In this document: piece by piece, positions 10,530-23,230 of the stretch
Layout: every line of letters begins with the position of its first letter
Position numbering within the stretch: position 1 is the first letter of the stretch
Assembly: GCF_030936135.1 (NCBI RefSeq)
Contig: NW_026776913.1
Location: 1,984,001-2,048,000 of the forward strand
Direction: 5' to 3'
Length of the DNA: 64,000 nt
Source: Gavia stellata
Taxonomy: Eukaryota > Chordata > Aves > Gaviiformes > Gaviidae
Made by a program: the position numbers and the translations under genes
The notes under the pieces: generated by a model
Seen by the model: the letters and a program-made list of their open reading frames with translations, nothing else
The model's database searches: none
Told to the model about the DNA's origin: nothing

Positions 10530-11930
10530 TTAAGCTGTCTTGTGTTTTACTTTTTCTTCTTTTTTCTTTCCCCCAATTAAAAAACCCTCTTTCCATGCAG
10601 TTCTCCATGGAGAGCAGGTAGGAATTGCTGCAAAGCAGCTGTAATATTCAGCTGCAGACTTTGGTGGAGAAGTCTGATGTAAACAAAAGTGAAGCAAGTC
10701 CCTGGTGGCCAACGGCAGGGTTGGAGAGGTGAGGAGCAAGGCTGTCCATACCGTGTCTGGCCTCAAGGGACTGCTTTTCCTACCTGTCCCCACCTCTTTA
10801 GGATACATTCTGCATCCATATCAACTGGAGAATTCTCCTATCACATCTTCAGATTGCTCATTGAAAAGGATGAGCTAGCTATGCTACTTCAGGGTAGGTA
10901 CCTACCTCTCTAATTGGCTATACAAATGTTGAAGACCTGAAGAAAACTATAGAAGAGGCATAGCTCGTTAGCGCTTTCTGCATTTTAATGAGCCCCATGG
11001 TGTATGTAGTGCTGAGTCCAGGAGCCTCAGGTACTGAGAAGAGACTGAACAATCCCCTCAAGGAGACAAAGGCAGAAGACAAACCTAAACTACTCTGAAG
11101 CATTACTGGGCCCCACTGAGGGCCATTACTGACAAAGCCTCCCCAGGGACTCGTTAGAGCTGATAACTGGAGGCTGTGATTGCAGGTAGGCAAAGGCACT
11201 GTGCAGGTGGCTCTGATGCTGACAAAGCCCTTGGATTGTTACATGGAGCACAAAGGCCAAGCCCTGACCCCCGGCCCATGGGAAGGGGGATCCTGTCCCT
11301 CACACGTGGGTCAGGGCCCTTCCTGGGGCAGTGGATGTGGGGTCTGCAATGCCCAGTGCAGGACAATGGAACAACACTCCCAGCTTCCCAATGGGGTTGC
11401 AAGGAGGAAATGAGGCTCCAGTACCATGAGGACAACATGTCTTCTCACAGCCCTTGGTGGCACAGACAACTGCCATAGCCCAGAGGACAAAGACCTGGGT
11501 TCTGTTCGTGTCTTCCAGCCTGGCCAGCGCCCTTGGCAGTTTCCATCGCAGGCTGTCCCACACCTGCCCCTGTTTTCCTGCAGGCTGTAGACATCCATCT
11601 TGCTTCTCCACCTTGCTCTCCCCTGGACATTTCTCTGCCTTCACTGACGTCTCCCCACCCTCACTGGCCGTTCGTTGGAACACAAAGCCACGGTCTGATC
11701 ACCAACTCTCACTGGGTGACCTCTTGCACCACAGCCCTACCCTTCGAGTGACATTTCTTCTTCCTCATGTCCAGGCTCCACTTTCCAAGCTGCACTTTGT
11801 AGCATTTTTTCTCTCTCCTGCTTTTTCCCACCTCCAAGGAAAGCTCAAAATTCTCAGAAAGCACCCTCCAAGCAGGCAAGCTAACTCATCAGCCTTCTTG
11901 TGGCCTTTCACCTGAGCTGACAAAAGTAAC
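10530..11930 (-). repeat. 3' flank of OR-2 unit plus unassigned dispersed repeat (R1)
   Basis: 10530-11590 matches the reverse complement of about 31160-32200, the 3' flank of OR-3, so both are copies of one OR unit in opposite directions. The part 10975-11930 belongs to a repeat I call R1. It is also seen, in the opposite direction, at 25690-26790, 31160-31740 and 58300-59400, and in the same direction at 63580-64000. Shared landmarks include a 'gacttcttgagaggttt' block (25.7-type orientation) and a 'gggtgacttcttacaccac' block. I cannot name the family. Confidence 0.6.
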
Positions 11931-12124
11931 CTTACCGTGATCTTCTAAACCACGTGCCTTTTCCCTGGCCTTTCAGCTTCTTGGATAGGCACAAACAAGC
12001 CCTATGCCTGCTGCTGTCCCATCAGGTACTCAGGCAGAAGGCACATGCCAACCCATATCCATGGCCTCTTCCTGGATGGGGCTCCACCATGTGGGGGGAT
12101 AATAAGGACATTCAAGAGTGTTGG

Positions 12125-12710
12125 CCCAAATGCTAATCACTGAGGGATTCTGGGAATGACTGCCTTCTAAAAAGACTTTGTACTGCTGATGACATTTGGG
12201 CCTCACCATCCAGCCAACTTCCCACCCACCCTACCATCCACTTCTTCATCCTGGAGAGCATCAATCCGGCTCTAAGGAGACTCTGGGAGATGATGTCAAA
12301 GGCCTTGCAAAAGTCCAGGTACACAACGTGCCCTCGTTTCCCCTAACCATTCTGATTCAGCAATGCCTTTCTTGTCCTTCAAGGGCCTTGAGATGGCAGC
12401 AGGACAACTTTCCCCATGTCCTCCTAGAGTCTGAGGTAGGCAGGCCACTTGCAATTCTGTCAATCCGCATCCCTGCCCTTCTTGAAGAGGGGTTTGACGT
12501 CTGCTTTTTCCAAGGACCACAGAACCTCCATGATTGCTCCGGCACTTTTGAGGTCACAATCCAGAATCACAGGCAAGGGTGACGTAGCAGTCAGGAGCAC
12601 TTGCAATGAGCCTGTCCAAGGCAGCTGAGATGAATGTAGCTGTGAAAATGGAAATTTGTTCTTGGAGTCACACAGAGAAATGTCGGAGCTCTGCCAGGTG
12701 CCCATGTCTC
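12125..12710 (-). mobile_element. Old degenerate CR1 reverse transcriptase fragment
   Basis: Minus-strand translation shows eroded CR1 RT motifs: EKADVKPLFKKGRDAD (compare [14 protein letters not shown] in the younger copy at 39.4 kb), then YLDFCKAFDII and KWMVGWVGSWLDGEAQ. There are many shifts and no 3' terminus. A low-copy ancient insertion. Confidence 0.75.
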
Positions 12711-14030
12711 AGCTGGTCTCTTGCAATCCTTGTACACACAAGGGTGATCAGAGAGTGGAGTCCTTGCCTTGCACGTGCAGAGGCAGTGCACTGCAGCAGT
12801 CACAGTGTCTCTCTGACCTCCTGCTGCTGCTCCCAGAGGCTGGGAGGCACCTCAGCCCTGCGGTGTATCGCCCTGCTCTGCACTCATCTGAGATGCTCCA
12901 CGGCATGAGGAATGGACACGGGGACGTCCGTTCAATGAAGCACATCCCAGTGCTGCATCCAGGTGCTTTCCCAGGGGATGTTACTCTCAAAGTGAGAAGT
13001 GACCTCGAGAGACTGTCTGTCCCACAGGCCTTCATGGCACCCCCAGGAAGAGCTGATGGCATTTGTGCTCACTCGGGTTCATCTCCCCACACGCACACCA
13101 TGTGCATGCTTACGTCTCGTCTGTACAATGCAAACCTGGACTTCTGACCTGGTCATTTGGTGTCCCTCTGTGGAGGGACAAGCAACCTCTCCGAGCTGGG
13201 GTGAGAGGCCATTGTGGAAATGGTGGTGGTTATTGGCTGGTGTGTGACGACTGCCCTGGGGCAGCTGCCCGGGGTGTCCAGCGAACACGGGCACAGGCCA
13301 GACCCTGCTCTGCTGGTCCTCCATGTCTCTCGCAGGAGCCCGGCTGTGCGAGGACGCTGCTGTGTGCCCCCACCCTGCCCACTCCCACACTTGAGCTGCT
13401 CACTGGAGTTCTCCTCTCCGGGGCACTTGCCATCCCAGCCATCCCAGCCCCTCTCTGAATCTTGCCACCTCCCTGCCCTCTCCCCAGCCAAGCCCAGCAG
13501 AGCAGCCCTGGTGGGACTGGTCCCACAGCAGGAAATGGAGGCCAGTGAGAATGTCCATCCAGCCGGCACCCTGAGGAGATCTCCGCTGCAGGCAGCTTGC
13601 AGCCCCAGGTGCCAAACTTGCTCCCCAGGACGGCATGAGAGAATTGGCCCAGGGGATGCTCAGGAAGGGCCTTTTGCCCCAGGGACAGGGCAGCCTGCCC
13701 CCAGCTGCCACCTTCAGCAAAAGCTTTCTCTTTCCATGTCTCCCCTGCACACACACAGTGCCCTGCTCTTCTCCTTGCACTGGCCAGCCACCCCTGCTCC
13801 CTCTCCACAGGCTCCCCACAGCCTCTGAGCTGGCGGCGTTGCTCTGAAGATCAAGCAGGCTTTGGAGCCCAGGGCCATGGGGTGACTCCACAGGGTCATG
13901 CTGGTCATGCTGGGAGGCAGACCCAGCTCCAGGTGCCTCCTGCCCCCTTCACCTCAGCACACAGTCCTGCCCCATGGCTCCAGAGAAGATCTCAGAGAAA
14001 GGATCTCAGGGAAACCACCCAGAGCAGGGT
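12711..14030. other. GC-rich 3' flank of OR-2, no gene
   Basis: GC-rich sequence with long overlapping frames on both strands but no domain, codon pattern or splice pair I can support. It corresponds in position to 42.2-44.3 kb, downstream of OR-4. Confidence 0.4.
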
Positions 14031-14032
14031 CC

Positions 14033-14038
14033 TTTATT
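14033..14038 (-). terminator. Polyadenylation signal of OR-2
   Basis: TTTATT on the plus strand (AATAAA on the minus strand), about 110 bases past the OR-2 stop. Confidence 0.55.
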
Positions 14039-14147
14039 TTGTTTAAACAAACAGCTCCCAATTTACACAAAGTCCCTGGGTCACAAAAGACAGGCAGATA
14101 CTGAAATAGAAATAGGATGAAGAATGACTTCCTTTTTGTGGACAGCA

Positions 14148-15200
14148 TTAATACAACCAAGAAAAGCTAAAAACCAAAGAAACCAAACCAAACAACCTAC
14201 CAAAGAGAGTCTGGGCATGTAATGAGTTATGTGACAAGAGACATGCAGAAAACGATGGGCAGTTCATTGCCACTTCTGAAAAGCAACCAGTCATCAGTTT
14301 CCTTAGGGCATCCTTGAGCTCCTTATTCCTCATGCTGTAGATGAGGGGGTTCACTGCTGGAGGAACCACCGAGTACAGAACTGCCACCACAAGTTCCAGG
14401 GATGGGGAGGAGATGGAGCGGGGCTTCAGGTGGGCAAACATGATAGTGCTGATGAACAGGGAGACCACAACTAGGTGAGGGAGGCATGTGGAAAAGGCTT
14501 TGTGCCGTCCCTGCTCAGAGGGGATCCTCAGCACGGCCCTCAAGATCTGCACATAGGACAGCACAATGAAAACAAAGCAGCCAAAAGCAAAAGAAACACT
14601 AACCACAATAAGCCCAACTTCCCTGAGGTAGGCGTCTGAGCACGAGAGCTTGAGGATCTGTGGAATTTCACAGAAGAACTGGTCCACAGCATTGCCTTGG
14701 CAGAGTGGTAGTGAAAATGTATTGGCTGTGTGCAGCACAGCATAGAAAAAAATACTGCCCCAGGCAGCTGCTGCCATGTGGACACAAGCTCTGCTGCCCA
14801 GGAGGGTCCCGTAGTGCAGGGGTTTGCAGATGGCAATGTAGCGGTTGTAGGCCATGATGGTCAGAAGATAAAACTCTGCTGACATGAATAGGACAAACAG
14901 AAAGAGCTGAGCAGCACATCCTGCAAAGGAGATGGCCCTGGTGTCCCAGAGGGAATTGGCCATGGCTTTGGGGACAGTGGTGGAGATGGAGCCCAGGTCG
15001 ATGAAGGAAAGGTTGAGGAGGAAGAAGTACATGGGGCTGTGGAGGTGGTGGTCGCAGACTATGGCGGTGATGATGAGGCCATTGCCCAGGAGGGCAGCCA
15101 GGTAGATGCCCAGGAAGAGGCAGAAGTGCAAGAGCTGCAGCTCCCGTGTGTCTGCGAATGCCAGGAGGAGGAACTGGGTGATGGAGCTGCTGTTGGACAT
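14148..15200 (-). CDS. OR-2: OR14-like olfactory receptor, NRY instead of DRY, long C-tail
   Basis: A 350-residue odorant receptor of the OR14 type. The start is the ATG at 15198-15200 (MSNSSSITQF), aligned with the starts of OR-3, -4 and -5. An in-frame upstream extension to 15287 crosses the predicted splice acceptor and is not used. The N-glycosylation site NSS at residue 3, the TM1 Asn40, PMYFFL (56-61), KAFSTC and NPLIYSMRN are present. Two oddities stand out. Residue 119 in MAYDRY is Asn (codon 14844-14846), which changes the conserved acidic residue of the G-protein coupling motif. The C-terminus also runs about 40 residues past the usual end and finishes in a hydrophobic stretch. It may still be a functional receptor, or an early decaying one. 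Confidence 0.88.
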   Translation of the reverse strand: MSNSSSITQFLLLAFADTRELQLLHFCLFLGIYLAALLGNGLIITAIVCDHHLHSPMYFFLLNLSFIDLGSISTTVPKAMANSLWDTRAISFAGCAAQLFLFVLFMSAEFYLLTIMAYNRYIAICKPLHYGTLLGSRACVHMAAAAWGSIFFYAVLHTANTFSLPLCQGNAVDQFFCEIPQILKLSCSDAYLREVGLIVVSVSFAFGCFVFIVLSYVQILRAVLRIPSEQGRHKAFSTCLPHLVVVSLFISTIMFAHLKPRSISSPSLELVVAVLYSVVPPAVNPLIYSMRNKELKDALRKLMTGCFSEVAMNCPSFSACLLSHNSLHAQTLFGRLFGLVSLVFSFSWLY

Positions 15201-15223
15201 TTGCTGTTTCCTGGTCTGGGGCT

Positions 15224-17132
15224 CTGTCCAAAGAAGGAAAAGACAGGAAAAAATTAGGACAGGTTTCTCTGAGAAACGCCACTCCATTTTTCATAGCACC
15301 CCCCCCCCCCCAGTTGGAATGCATTTCCTTTCTCCAGTTTCTGCTGGCTGAGTGTGCTGTGAGGAGCAGGAGCTCTGCCCTTCTGCTGCTGAGGAGTCAG
15401 CTTTGCTCTGCTGCAGGGGGTACACGGGAGCTGACTTGTGACATCTCCGATGTTCACAGGCTATGTCAGAAGTAATCCACCTTTCATGGAAAAGTTCAAT
15501 ATCTGCACTCATGACTGGGAAGGACGTGGGCTGCAGCAGGAGGCTCAGCATCTCTTTTTAATAATATTGTCTGTGTTTTTAATTTTCCACAAAGAAATCT
15601 GGTAAGTGTTCTATTTAGGAGTAGAAATCCTCATTTTTATGACTGAAAATGTGAAGAGCCTTGAGATGGGACAGGCAAAAGGGCACAGCTCTTTGTAACT
15701 TAATGCAGAGTCAGGAGAGCTGTAGTGTCCATCAGTCCTTTTCCCATCTGCCCTGTGCTTTCACTTGTGCTGCCTTGGAGATGACTTCAGACACAAATTA
15801 CTCATTTAGAAAAAAACCTGGACTCTGATGAGACCAGAGGAGCTCTCATTCAAAGGGCAGCTCTGCAAACACTCCTCTCGCCCAGCCCAGAGGTGGAGGT
15901 GTGATGGAGAGGGCAGGACACGACCCCTCCCAGAGAGAAGCAACTGACTCTGCGAGGAGAGTGCCGACCCCCAAGGAAAGGCTCCGCACTCCCGAGGATC
16001 CCACAGCAGAGCTGCGCCTTTCTGGGGGGCAGCTTGCAAGCCCTGCAGGACAGGCAAAGCAGAGACTCGGGGGTCCCTCCGATGGGAGGTTCTACAGAGA
16101 GAGTCAGCTCATTGCCCCGCAGACAGTGCCCAGCAGACATCTGCAGGGAAACACAGAAAGAGAGCTGCCTGAGCGCACCCTCCCCCTGTGCTTGTTTGCA
16201 GTGTCCTCCCAACCCCGTCCCTGTCTCTGCTGCCTGCAGCTGTCCCTGCCAGGAGCTGGTTCTCTGTCCCCTGTGTCTCCTCCCTGGCAGTGCTCACAGA
16301 GCCCATCCCACCCGCTGCCTGCTCAGCTCTGCCCTGCAGAGCCCTCCCTGCAGCAGGACACTGCCCAGGGGCATCTCTGGGTGTGCAGGCTCTGAGGGGA
16401 ACATCAGACCAGCCCTGGCGAGGCTGGAAAAGTGACACTGATGCTGTCTGTAACCACGGCATGGTGATTTCCAACACTCCCCGCTTTATTCACCTCTAAG
16501 AGGAACAGACTTGGAATTTCAGCGCCTCCTCCAGAAATGAGAGATTAATTTCTATGTGCCATCGCCCACCCAGACAACCCAGAGGAGAAGAGTGAAAGAC
16601 CAGGATCCTTCCCTTTCAGGCAGCCCCTGCCTTGCTGTGCTTCCTGAAAAGTCTCCTGGGAAGATCCTGCAGTGATGTGGAGCTGTGAGCAGCCCTGACC
16701 CACACAGCACCCTCTCAACAGCAGAAGCACCCTGCCCTTGCACTGGTCTCTCCTTCCACCCCCAGCTTCTCCCCACAGCGCCGTGGGGAGCTCCCCGGGC
16801 AGGCTGAGTGCTGACCCTGGCAGGCGGCAGAGTCCCTGCCCCAGCACCCAGCCCCGGGGGTGCAGGGACCCTGCTCGGAAGGACAGCCCTGGGCACCCCT
16901 GGCTGCACACCCACCTTCACACCCTGCAGCCGTCCCTGGCAGAAGGCAGCCCTCATGCCCTGTCCCTCTGATGCTGCAGCAGGGAAGCCCTGCTCTGGGG
17001 CACCTCCTTCTCCTCTACACTGGAGCACCTGTGGCAGTTCTTCCTGAAAGCTCTCAGAGTTTGTTTGATGTGTCAGCATTAGGAGATCTTTCCGTTAATT
17101 ATACCTATATTGCCCTGCAGCCAGAGACTTAC
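15224..17132 (-). other. Predicted 5'UTR intron of OR-2
   Basis: Minus-strand donor CACG|GTAAGT has its GT at 17131-17132. The acceptor TTTGGACAG has its AG at 15224-15225, 23 bases before the ATG, behind a T/C-rich tract. The same donor and a matching acceptor occur for OR-3, -4 and -5. OR genes commonly have noncoding 5' exons and one coding exon. This is a prediction without transcript evidence. Confidence 0.6.
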
Positions 17133-17480
17133 CGTGTCAAGGGCTGTGAAGATTTCTCCTCCAGTGAGCTCGCCTCTGTCCTCCCACCCCAGACTGCCTT
17201 TAACCTCTCTCTGCCTTGATCCTCTCCCCTCGGTGCCTGCAGGCAGTGCCCTCAGCCCTGCTGCGCTCTGCAGAGGAGCTGCTCCTGGGCAGAGCTGTCT
17301 CTCCTCAGCGCTGCCCGCTTGCCCTGAGCTCCCTCCATCCCAGGAGCCCGGCACAGCTCAGCAGCAGAGGAGCAGCCCAAGGCGGCACTTTCTCTGCCCC
17401 TCGGGGCTCCCCCCAGGGGTCCCTGGGGCTCCAGGGGAACCTGCTGTGAAACAGGCTGGAGCAATCACTGAGGTTCCCTC
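16550..17480 (-). promoter_or_regulatory. Conserved 5' block of OR-2 (putative first exon and flanks)
   Basis: GC-rich segment nearly identical to 46966-47880 and, inverted, to 26815-27560 and 59410-60170. It lies 1.3-2.3 kb before the OR-2 ATG and contains the GTAAGT donor at 17127-17132. Conservation in four copies in both directions, always at the same side of an OR gene, suggests that it holds the first exon, promoter or enhancer. No clear TATA box is seen. The overlapping frames inside it are not proteins. Confidence 0.55.
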
Positions 17481-20340
17481 CCGCAGCTGGGGAGAGACAC
17501 TTCTTTCCAGCACTGTCATTTCCCTGCTGAGAGACAGACTCACGCCTAAATATCAACTTTTCTTGGCCCATCTTTAGACAGGACAGCCAGACAGGGACAG
17601 GCAGGGATCTCCTTTACCCCTGCTGAGGGAAGGGATGCAGCTGAGCCCGACAAGGCATCTCATCCTGGGTTTGGAGTGCTGGGGCTGGAAGGGCACTCAG
17701 CTCCCTCCCATGCACACCACAGACCCACAGCAGGTGGGATTCCTCCTGCCCCCCTTCAGGTGGACACACAATAGGCACCTGCATGTGAGCTCCTGCTCTC
17801 AGCTCCCATGGTAATTAATGGAGCTGGAGGCCAGGAGTGAGCTGTTCAGGTGCAGTTGTCTGGTGACATCTGAGGTGCCAGAGGTGGTCAAAGATGTGTG
17901 CCGGTAATAGAGACAGACTGAAGATACGTGCAGGCTGATGTAGAGACAGGCCAACATCTGGGGCATCTTCTTGGAGGCTCTTGGGAATTTCCTTTGGCCA
18001 ACTGAAAGGACAGCTGCTGCCAAATTAAGGGCAACTAAACCTGTCCCTACTCATTATGTTCAGGTCAGCCTATAGAGATATTCATAGGATGGAATGGAAT
18101 CTTATTCCATAGGGAGAGCTCAGTCTCTTTCTTCCTCTCCTCCAGGTGTTGGGTTTACTAGATCTTCACTGACTGTATTGGCAGCTGTCTCGTGTTCATC
18201 CCCACATTGGGGTACAGAATTCAAGGCAGCTGCTCAATGTAATGTTGAAATCCAGGCCCACAGAGCTACATGAGATGCCAGGGCTGGCAAGAAAATCACA
18301 GGACCAACAGGAAAGCAATTTCCATTCAGGGTGGGTGTGTGACAAGACACCGCAGGCGGCATTACAGACAATGCAATTTGGTGGCTGTGTGCCATTGAAT
18401 GTTGCCATCACTCAGAGGCATTGGTCATCAGATGTCATAAGAGAGGCAACGTCTGTCCCTTCTCTGCCCAATAGCTGCAGGCATTGCGTGAACACAAAGC
18501 ATCACACAGGGATCTGTACTCACTCCCTTGATGATACAGTCCCAGAAAAGAACAATCCTTTTCTCACTGTGCCTGCACACATCTTGTCTTCATGGACCGC
18601 ATCCTCCAAGCACAGCAATGGTCCATATCAAAACTCAGTTGACACTCAAAAGGGAATTCAAGGGCACCAAGATGAGCTGTTGCTACTTCAGGAAACTTAA
18701 GGAAGAGACAGAGAGACTGTGGACCACTGCTAAGTTTAGTAAGAGTAGGTGTAGATGGATCTGAGATGCTCTGTGTCCCCTTTGCCTTAGTTTCCACCAG
18801 CAAGGTCTCCCAGGCCTTTGTGCTTTGAGGCAGGGCTCTGGAGGAGAACAACCAGCTGTGAATGGGGATGAAGCCAGGGGTTACCTGAGCAAACTGCACA
18901 CCTACCAGTCCATTGGACCGTAGGGGCTGCATCCAAGTGTGCTGGGAGAGTTCTTCACCAGTAGAACCTGGACCATGATGATCCCAGTAAGGAAGGTACG
19001 CAGACACTGTGAAGTATCATTTAAAATGCAGTTAGGTCGAGGATTATAAGGAGAGAATAGTATAGGTAATCTTTGATCCAGTTAGGTGGTGGGATGCCTA
19101 GGTGGTGTAGCATCAGATGGGACTCCCAGCCATGCGCAGCACGCCATGCAGACTCCGTCCAGAGAAGACAGTCTCCCATTTTGGTCAATCAAACTCTTAC
19201 TGTATACTCTTAGGAGGAAACGACTCTATTTCTCTTCTCCACAGTCAGTCAGAAATGATGTTCTCAGGAGACCTTCCTGCTGCATTGTCAGACAGAGACA
19301 AGGCCATGCAGGTGCCATGATGGCCGGTACCGAGTGGGAGCTGCCCACAGGCTGCACTGGGACAAGGAGCTGCTGAGGTTGTCCTGTGCCCAAGGGATCT
19401 CTGCAGCACAGTACAGGTGTGGAGGCCACGCTGTACACGCAGCACAGCGCAGCACAGCACTAACTCTTCGATTCACAATGGTCTTCTGGTCAGAATCAGT
19501 GATCAGGTTTGCCTGTGAGAAGTCTGCGCTCCACCCCGGTGCCACGGCTGAGGTGCTGCAGCCCAAAGGTGCATGGCCAGGGGGAGCTGGAGCACAGGCA
19601 GGAGGAGCTGAAGCCCCAGGACTTGTCACTCTACTGTGATGGTTTGGGATTAAATGAGAAGTGGTGGCACAGCTTGCTGAGCTGGGGTGCTGCAGTGCAG
19701 GGATACAGGCTCTGATGGAGAAGGTGACAGGGAGGACAAGTATTGGGGGGAAGCACGCTGTGTGAAGGAGCAGCTAGGATATATGGAGCTCCTCTATGAG
19801 ATGGGCAACAGGTTGGGCCAGCTTCTGTGAGTGAGGATGAGAACAGAAATCAGTAAGGGTGACATGGTCTTGGCACTCATAACCTACATGGTCAGGGAGA
19901 GGAAACAGCAATAGTCCTCTCTCAGCAAGCCGAGGAAGTCTCCAGGTTAAGCAGCAGGTTCCTGTGGGGGACTGTAAGTGCCCTGGCATTCCCTGGCCAG
20001 GCAAAGCGACAGGATGCTGGCAGCCTGGAGGCTCCTGGGACAAGTTCCGAACAGAGCTGCCAGGTGGGACAACAAGGGGGATGCTCACCTGGAGGTGGTA
20101 CTGGCAAACAAGGAAATAGTGGGGTCCCAGGTGTCAAAGGAAGGCCAGCAGCAGAGCACAGGCTGGTGGACTCCAGAGGAGAAGACTTTGATGTACGGGG
20201 GGACTGATCCAGGTGGTGCCATGGGAAGAAGCTCTGAAGGGGGAAGGAGCTCAGGAAATGTGATAGGCCTTGCAGGACAGCCTCTCCCGAGCACAAGAAG
20301 GATCTCTCTGAATACCTATGGAAAAGAAACATTCATATGT
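17481..20340. other. Duplicated noncoding sequence (copy A)
   Basis: No gene recognised. It is collinear with 47881-50760. Parts of 19930-20330 faintly resemble CR1 ORF2 but are too decayed to call. Confidence 0.45.
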
Positions 20341-20747
20341 TGACCAACATTGCTATGATGGCCAACAGCATCCTGGATTGTATCAGAAACAGTGTGGCTG
20401 GCAGGACTAGGGAAGTGATTGTCCCCCTGTAGAGAGGTGGGTGGGGGTCTCATTTCCGAAGTGACAAGTGATAGAACAAGAGGAATCAGCCACAGGTTGT
20501 GCCAGGGGAAGTTTAGACTGCATATTTAGAAAAATTTCTTCACTGAAAGGGTTGTCAGAGACTGGAACAGGCTGCCCAGGGAGGTGGTTGAGTCACCATA
20601 GCTGGAGGTTTTTAAAAGACCTGTGGATGAGGAGCTGAGGGACATGGTTTAGTGGTGGACTTAGCAGGGTTAGGTTTACAGTTGGACTTGATGATCTTAA
20701 AGGTCTTTTCCAACCTAAACCATTCTATGAATCGATGATTCTATGAT
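20341..20747 (+). mobile_element. CR1 3' end (copy A)
   Basis: Plus-strand CR1 tail with [22 protein letters not shown]-type ORF2 end, then GATGATCTTAAAGGTCTTTTC and a terminal ATTCTATGAATCGATGATTC repeat. The matching copy is at 50761-51169, so it predates the duplication. Confidence 0.9.
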
Positions 20748-22900
20748 CCTTGTACAGAGTCCGCACATAAGTGCCACGCATCGATGCCACCATTATAGAG
20801 AAGGAGACAAGGCATTTGACCAGGTTGTTGAACCCTGGAATCGGTATGCCATGCCTCCTGAGGTTCCCTCAAGCACCTAAGCTTTTGTGCAGAGGACTGT
20901 GAGTCCTCTTTAGGTGTCCTGCCTGTCTCCCGCCCCATGCTGTGCTTTAGGCTGTGAAGAGAATCAAAACCAACTTTATGACTCAGTTAGCTTAATTTTA
21001 CATGCTGAAATGCAGGGCAGATGAAGGGAGCTCTGAGCTTCCAGGCTCTCTGCCGCCCAGTTAGGGCTTCAGAGAATGGAAATGCAGGTAATCCTCTTGT
21101 GTCTGTGTACACCACATCATAATTTTGCCTTCCTTTGTACCTTTTAACTGACCTGGGATCTGCCCGTTGGCTGCCTATGATTAAAAAAGAAACTATTCTT
21201 CTCTTCCACCTCCCCCTCCTCAAAAAAGCAGCGAAAAAAGATATGGAGCATGGATTACTTAAGGACAATACTGTAATCTTTAAATTATAGGGGAGAGCAA
21301 AGGTAGTACAATGAATTCCAAAACATCCTTGAGAGCTTCCTTATTTTCACTTGTCTCCAAAGCTCAGCCTGATTAGGTCTTGAAAGGACTACTTCAAATC
21401 TCTGCAACCCAAATCCCTCCAACCTTCTCTTAGCCAAGGTCTTTTAGCCCAGGACACTTCTTCCCATCACTTCAGCACACTGTCCAATCTCTCTTTTTCA
21501 GTTGGGTGACATCAAGGTACTCCATTGCAACTCCATTCCCTACAAAAGTCTTCTCTCCACGCTGATCCCACTTGGATCATGCCATGTTATGTACAGCTCC
21601 ATCTTCCTCTTGCAGAGCTCCATTGGATGGGCAGTTTTCCATTTCTTTCATGCCCATTCACCTTCACAACATTTTCTCTTGCATGCATACCACATATTGT
21701 CTGAAGCAGCACATTTACCACCCACAGCTTCACTCTTTACCCACTGCAGGCTGAGATATTTCTCCTCTTGCAGCAGACATTATGCGAAACTGCTCCATAT
21801 ATGGAAACCCACTTCAATGCTGCATATTCATTTGGGCTAAAAAAAAGATAATGAAAATATCCTGAGCTAGTTTCTCAAAGACACATTTTCAAAGTGGCAA
21901 AGCAGTTTCAATATGTAAATGCTGAGAGCCAAGTTACAAAGAGAGAGGGAAAAATAGGTGAAGACTCACAAATTTGTCCAGACTCACAAATTCTCTGTCA
22001 GTCAAGAGCAAGTCCCACAGCCTGGGGGATGTTTTCATTACTTGACCCTCTGGGAAGTTTTGTTTCTTGGGCCTCTTGGCTCAAGCCTGTGGCATTGACA
22101 TTTCCAGGAAGAGGAAGAGTTCCGGTTCAGGTATCAAACTTTTGCCCATCCTGCCTGGAGATCCAGGAGAGTTGTGTCACACAACACCCAGTGTCATAGT
22201 GAAGACGGAGGCAGTGTGAATTGTAGTGGTTTGGACGCCAAGGAATTACATTGTTGGAGGGGAGTCAGAATATGAGAAGGAAAGAAGGGGGAAGTAATGA
22301 TTTCTGTGTTAAAAAATGGGGAAACTGAGACCCAACTTGTGCATCTTTCCTCTGCGCAAGGATCTACTTTTTTTTTTTTCAGAGGGGCTGACCCTATCAG
22401 AGTAGCTTTCACAGTTGTCCTCTGCTAGGAAGCCCAGAGAACAGGAGGGATGGGATTCACCGAGTTGGATTTAGACATGTCCAGTGGAAGGGCTTGATCC
22501 AGCTGCCCACTTCTCCCTGCCAATACGGAGATGCCGGGAGGAATCCCAGACATGCAGGAATGCCACGCCTCAGCCTGGCTGGGTGACAGAAGAGAAAACA
22601 GCATGCTTAGAGTCAGTTTCCTCCCACTCCTGGGCAGGTGTGGCATTTCAACAGCTCCCACTTGCAGGATCACAGCTGGCTTTACTTTAAAGAAGGAAGA
22701 AAGCCAGGCAAGTTTTTTACACTCTTCAAGACCAGACCTATATTTCTTTATGACACAAATTCCCTTCTCCCACTTCTCATTCCACAACCAGTCCCAAGAT
22801 TCTGCACTTCTAAAGATATACCTGGTACACAAAAGAGGCACTTACGAGTGGTCCCCACTTGATCAAAAGAGATCCACCACCTGTTTATTCCTGGTGGATC
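20748..22900. other. Duplicated noncoding sequence (copy A)
   Basis: No gene recognised; collinear with 51170-54470 apart from the copy-B-only segment, whose junction lies near 22245. A T-tract lies at about 22368-22379. Confidence 0.45.
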
Positions 22901-22904
22901 ACAA

Positions 22905-23230
22905 CTAGCATGAGCTCTCAATGCAGGCCACAGTTTTTCTGAGTGCATTTCCAAGAGCCCCCTCGACCTCCCTGTTCCACAGGCTGTAGAGGAGTGGATT
23001 GACCAGGGACGTGAGGATGGTGTAGAAAAAGGAGAGGACTTTATGGAGCTGCCTCAGGGAGGCTGTCCTGGTGTCATGTAGACAACGACGAGGGTGCCAT
23101 AGAATACAGTCACCACGATGAGGTGAGAGGAGCGGGTGGAGAAGGCCTTCTGCCTCCCCATGGTGGTTGGGATCCTCAGGACTGCAGCTCTGATGCAGAT
23201 GTAGGATACCAGTGTGAGTCCAAATGGGAA
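22905..23230 (-). pseudogene. OR pseudogene, 3' part only (TM5-TM7), OR6/11-like
   Basis: The minus strand encodes FPFGLTLVSYICIRAAVLRI, GRQKAFSTRSSHLIVVTVFY and, after a frameshift near 23065, LTSLVNPLLYSLWNREVEGA. These are TM5 to TM7 of an odorant receptor from a family different from the OR14-like genes. The KAFSTC cysteine is Arg. The 5' part is missing: at about 23231 the sequence switches to about 70 bases resembling the start of R1. The fuller duplicate is at 54478-55400. It is nonfunctional. Confidence 0.85.

Noticed and set aside
15901-17577. Frames of 120-175 codons repeated identically near 46.3-48 kb
   Set aside because: Their repetition comes from the segmental duplication and the conserved 5' block. 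Several overlap in different frames, and none has a domain.
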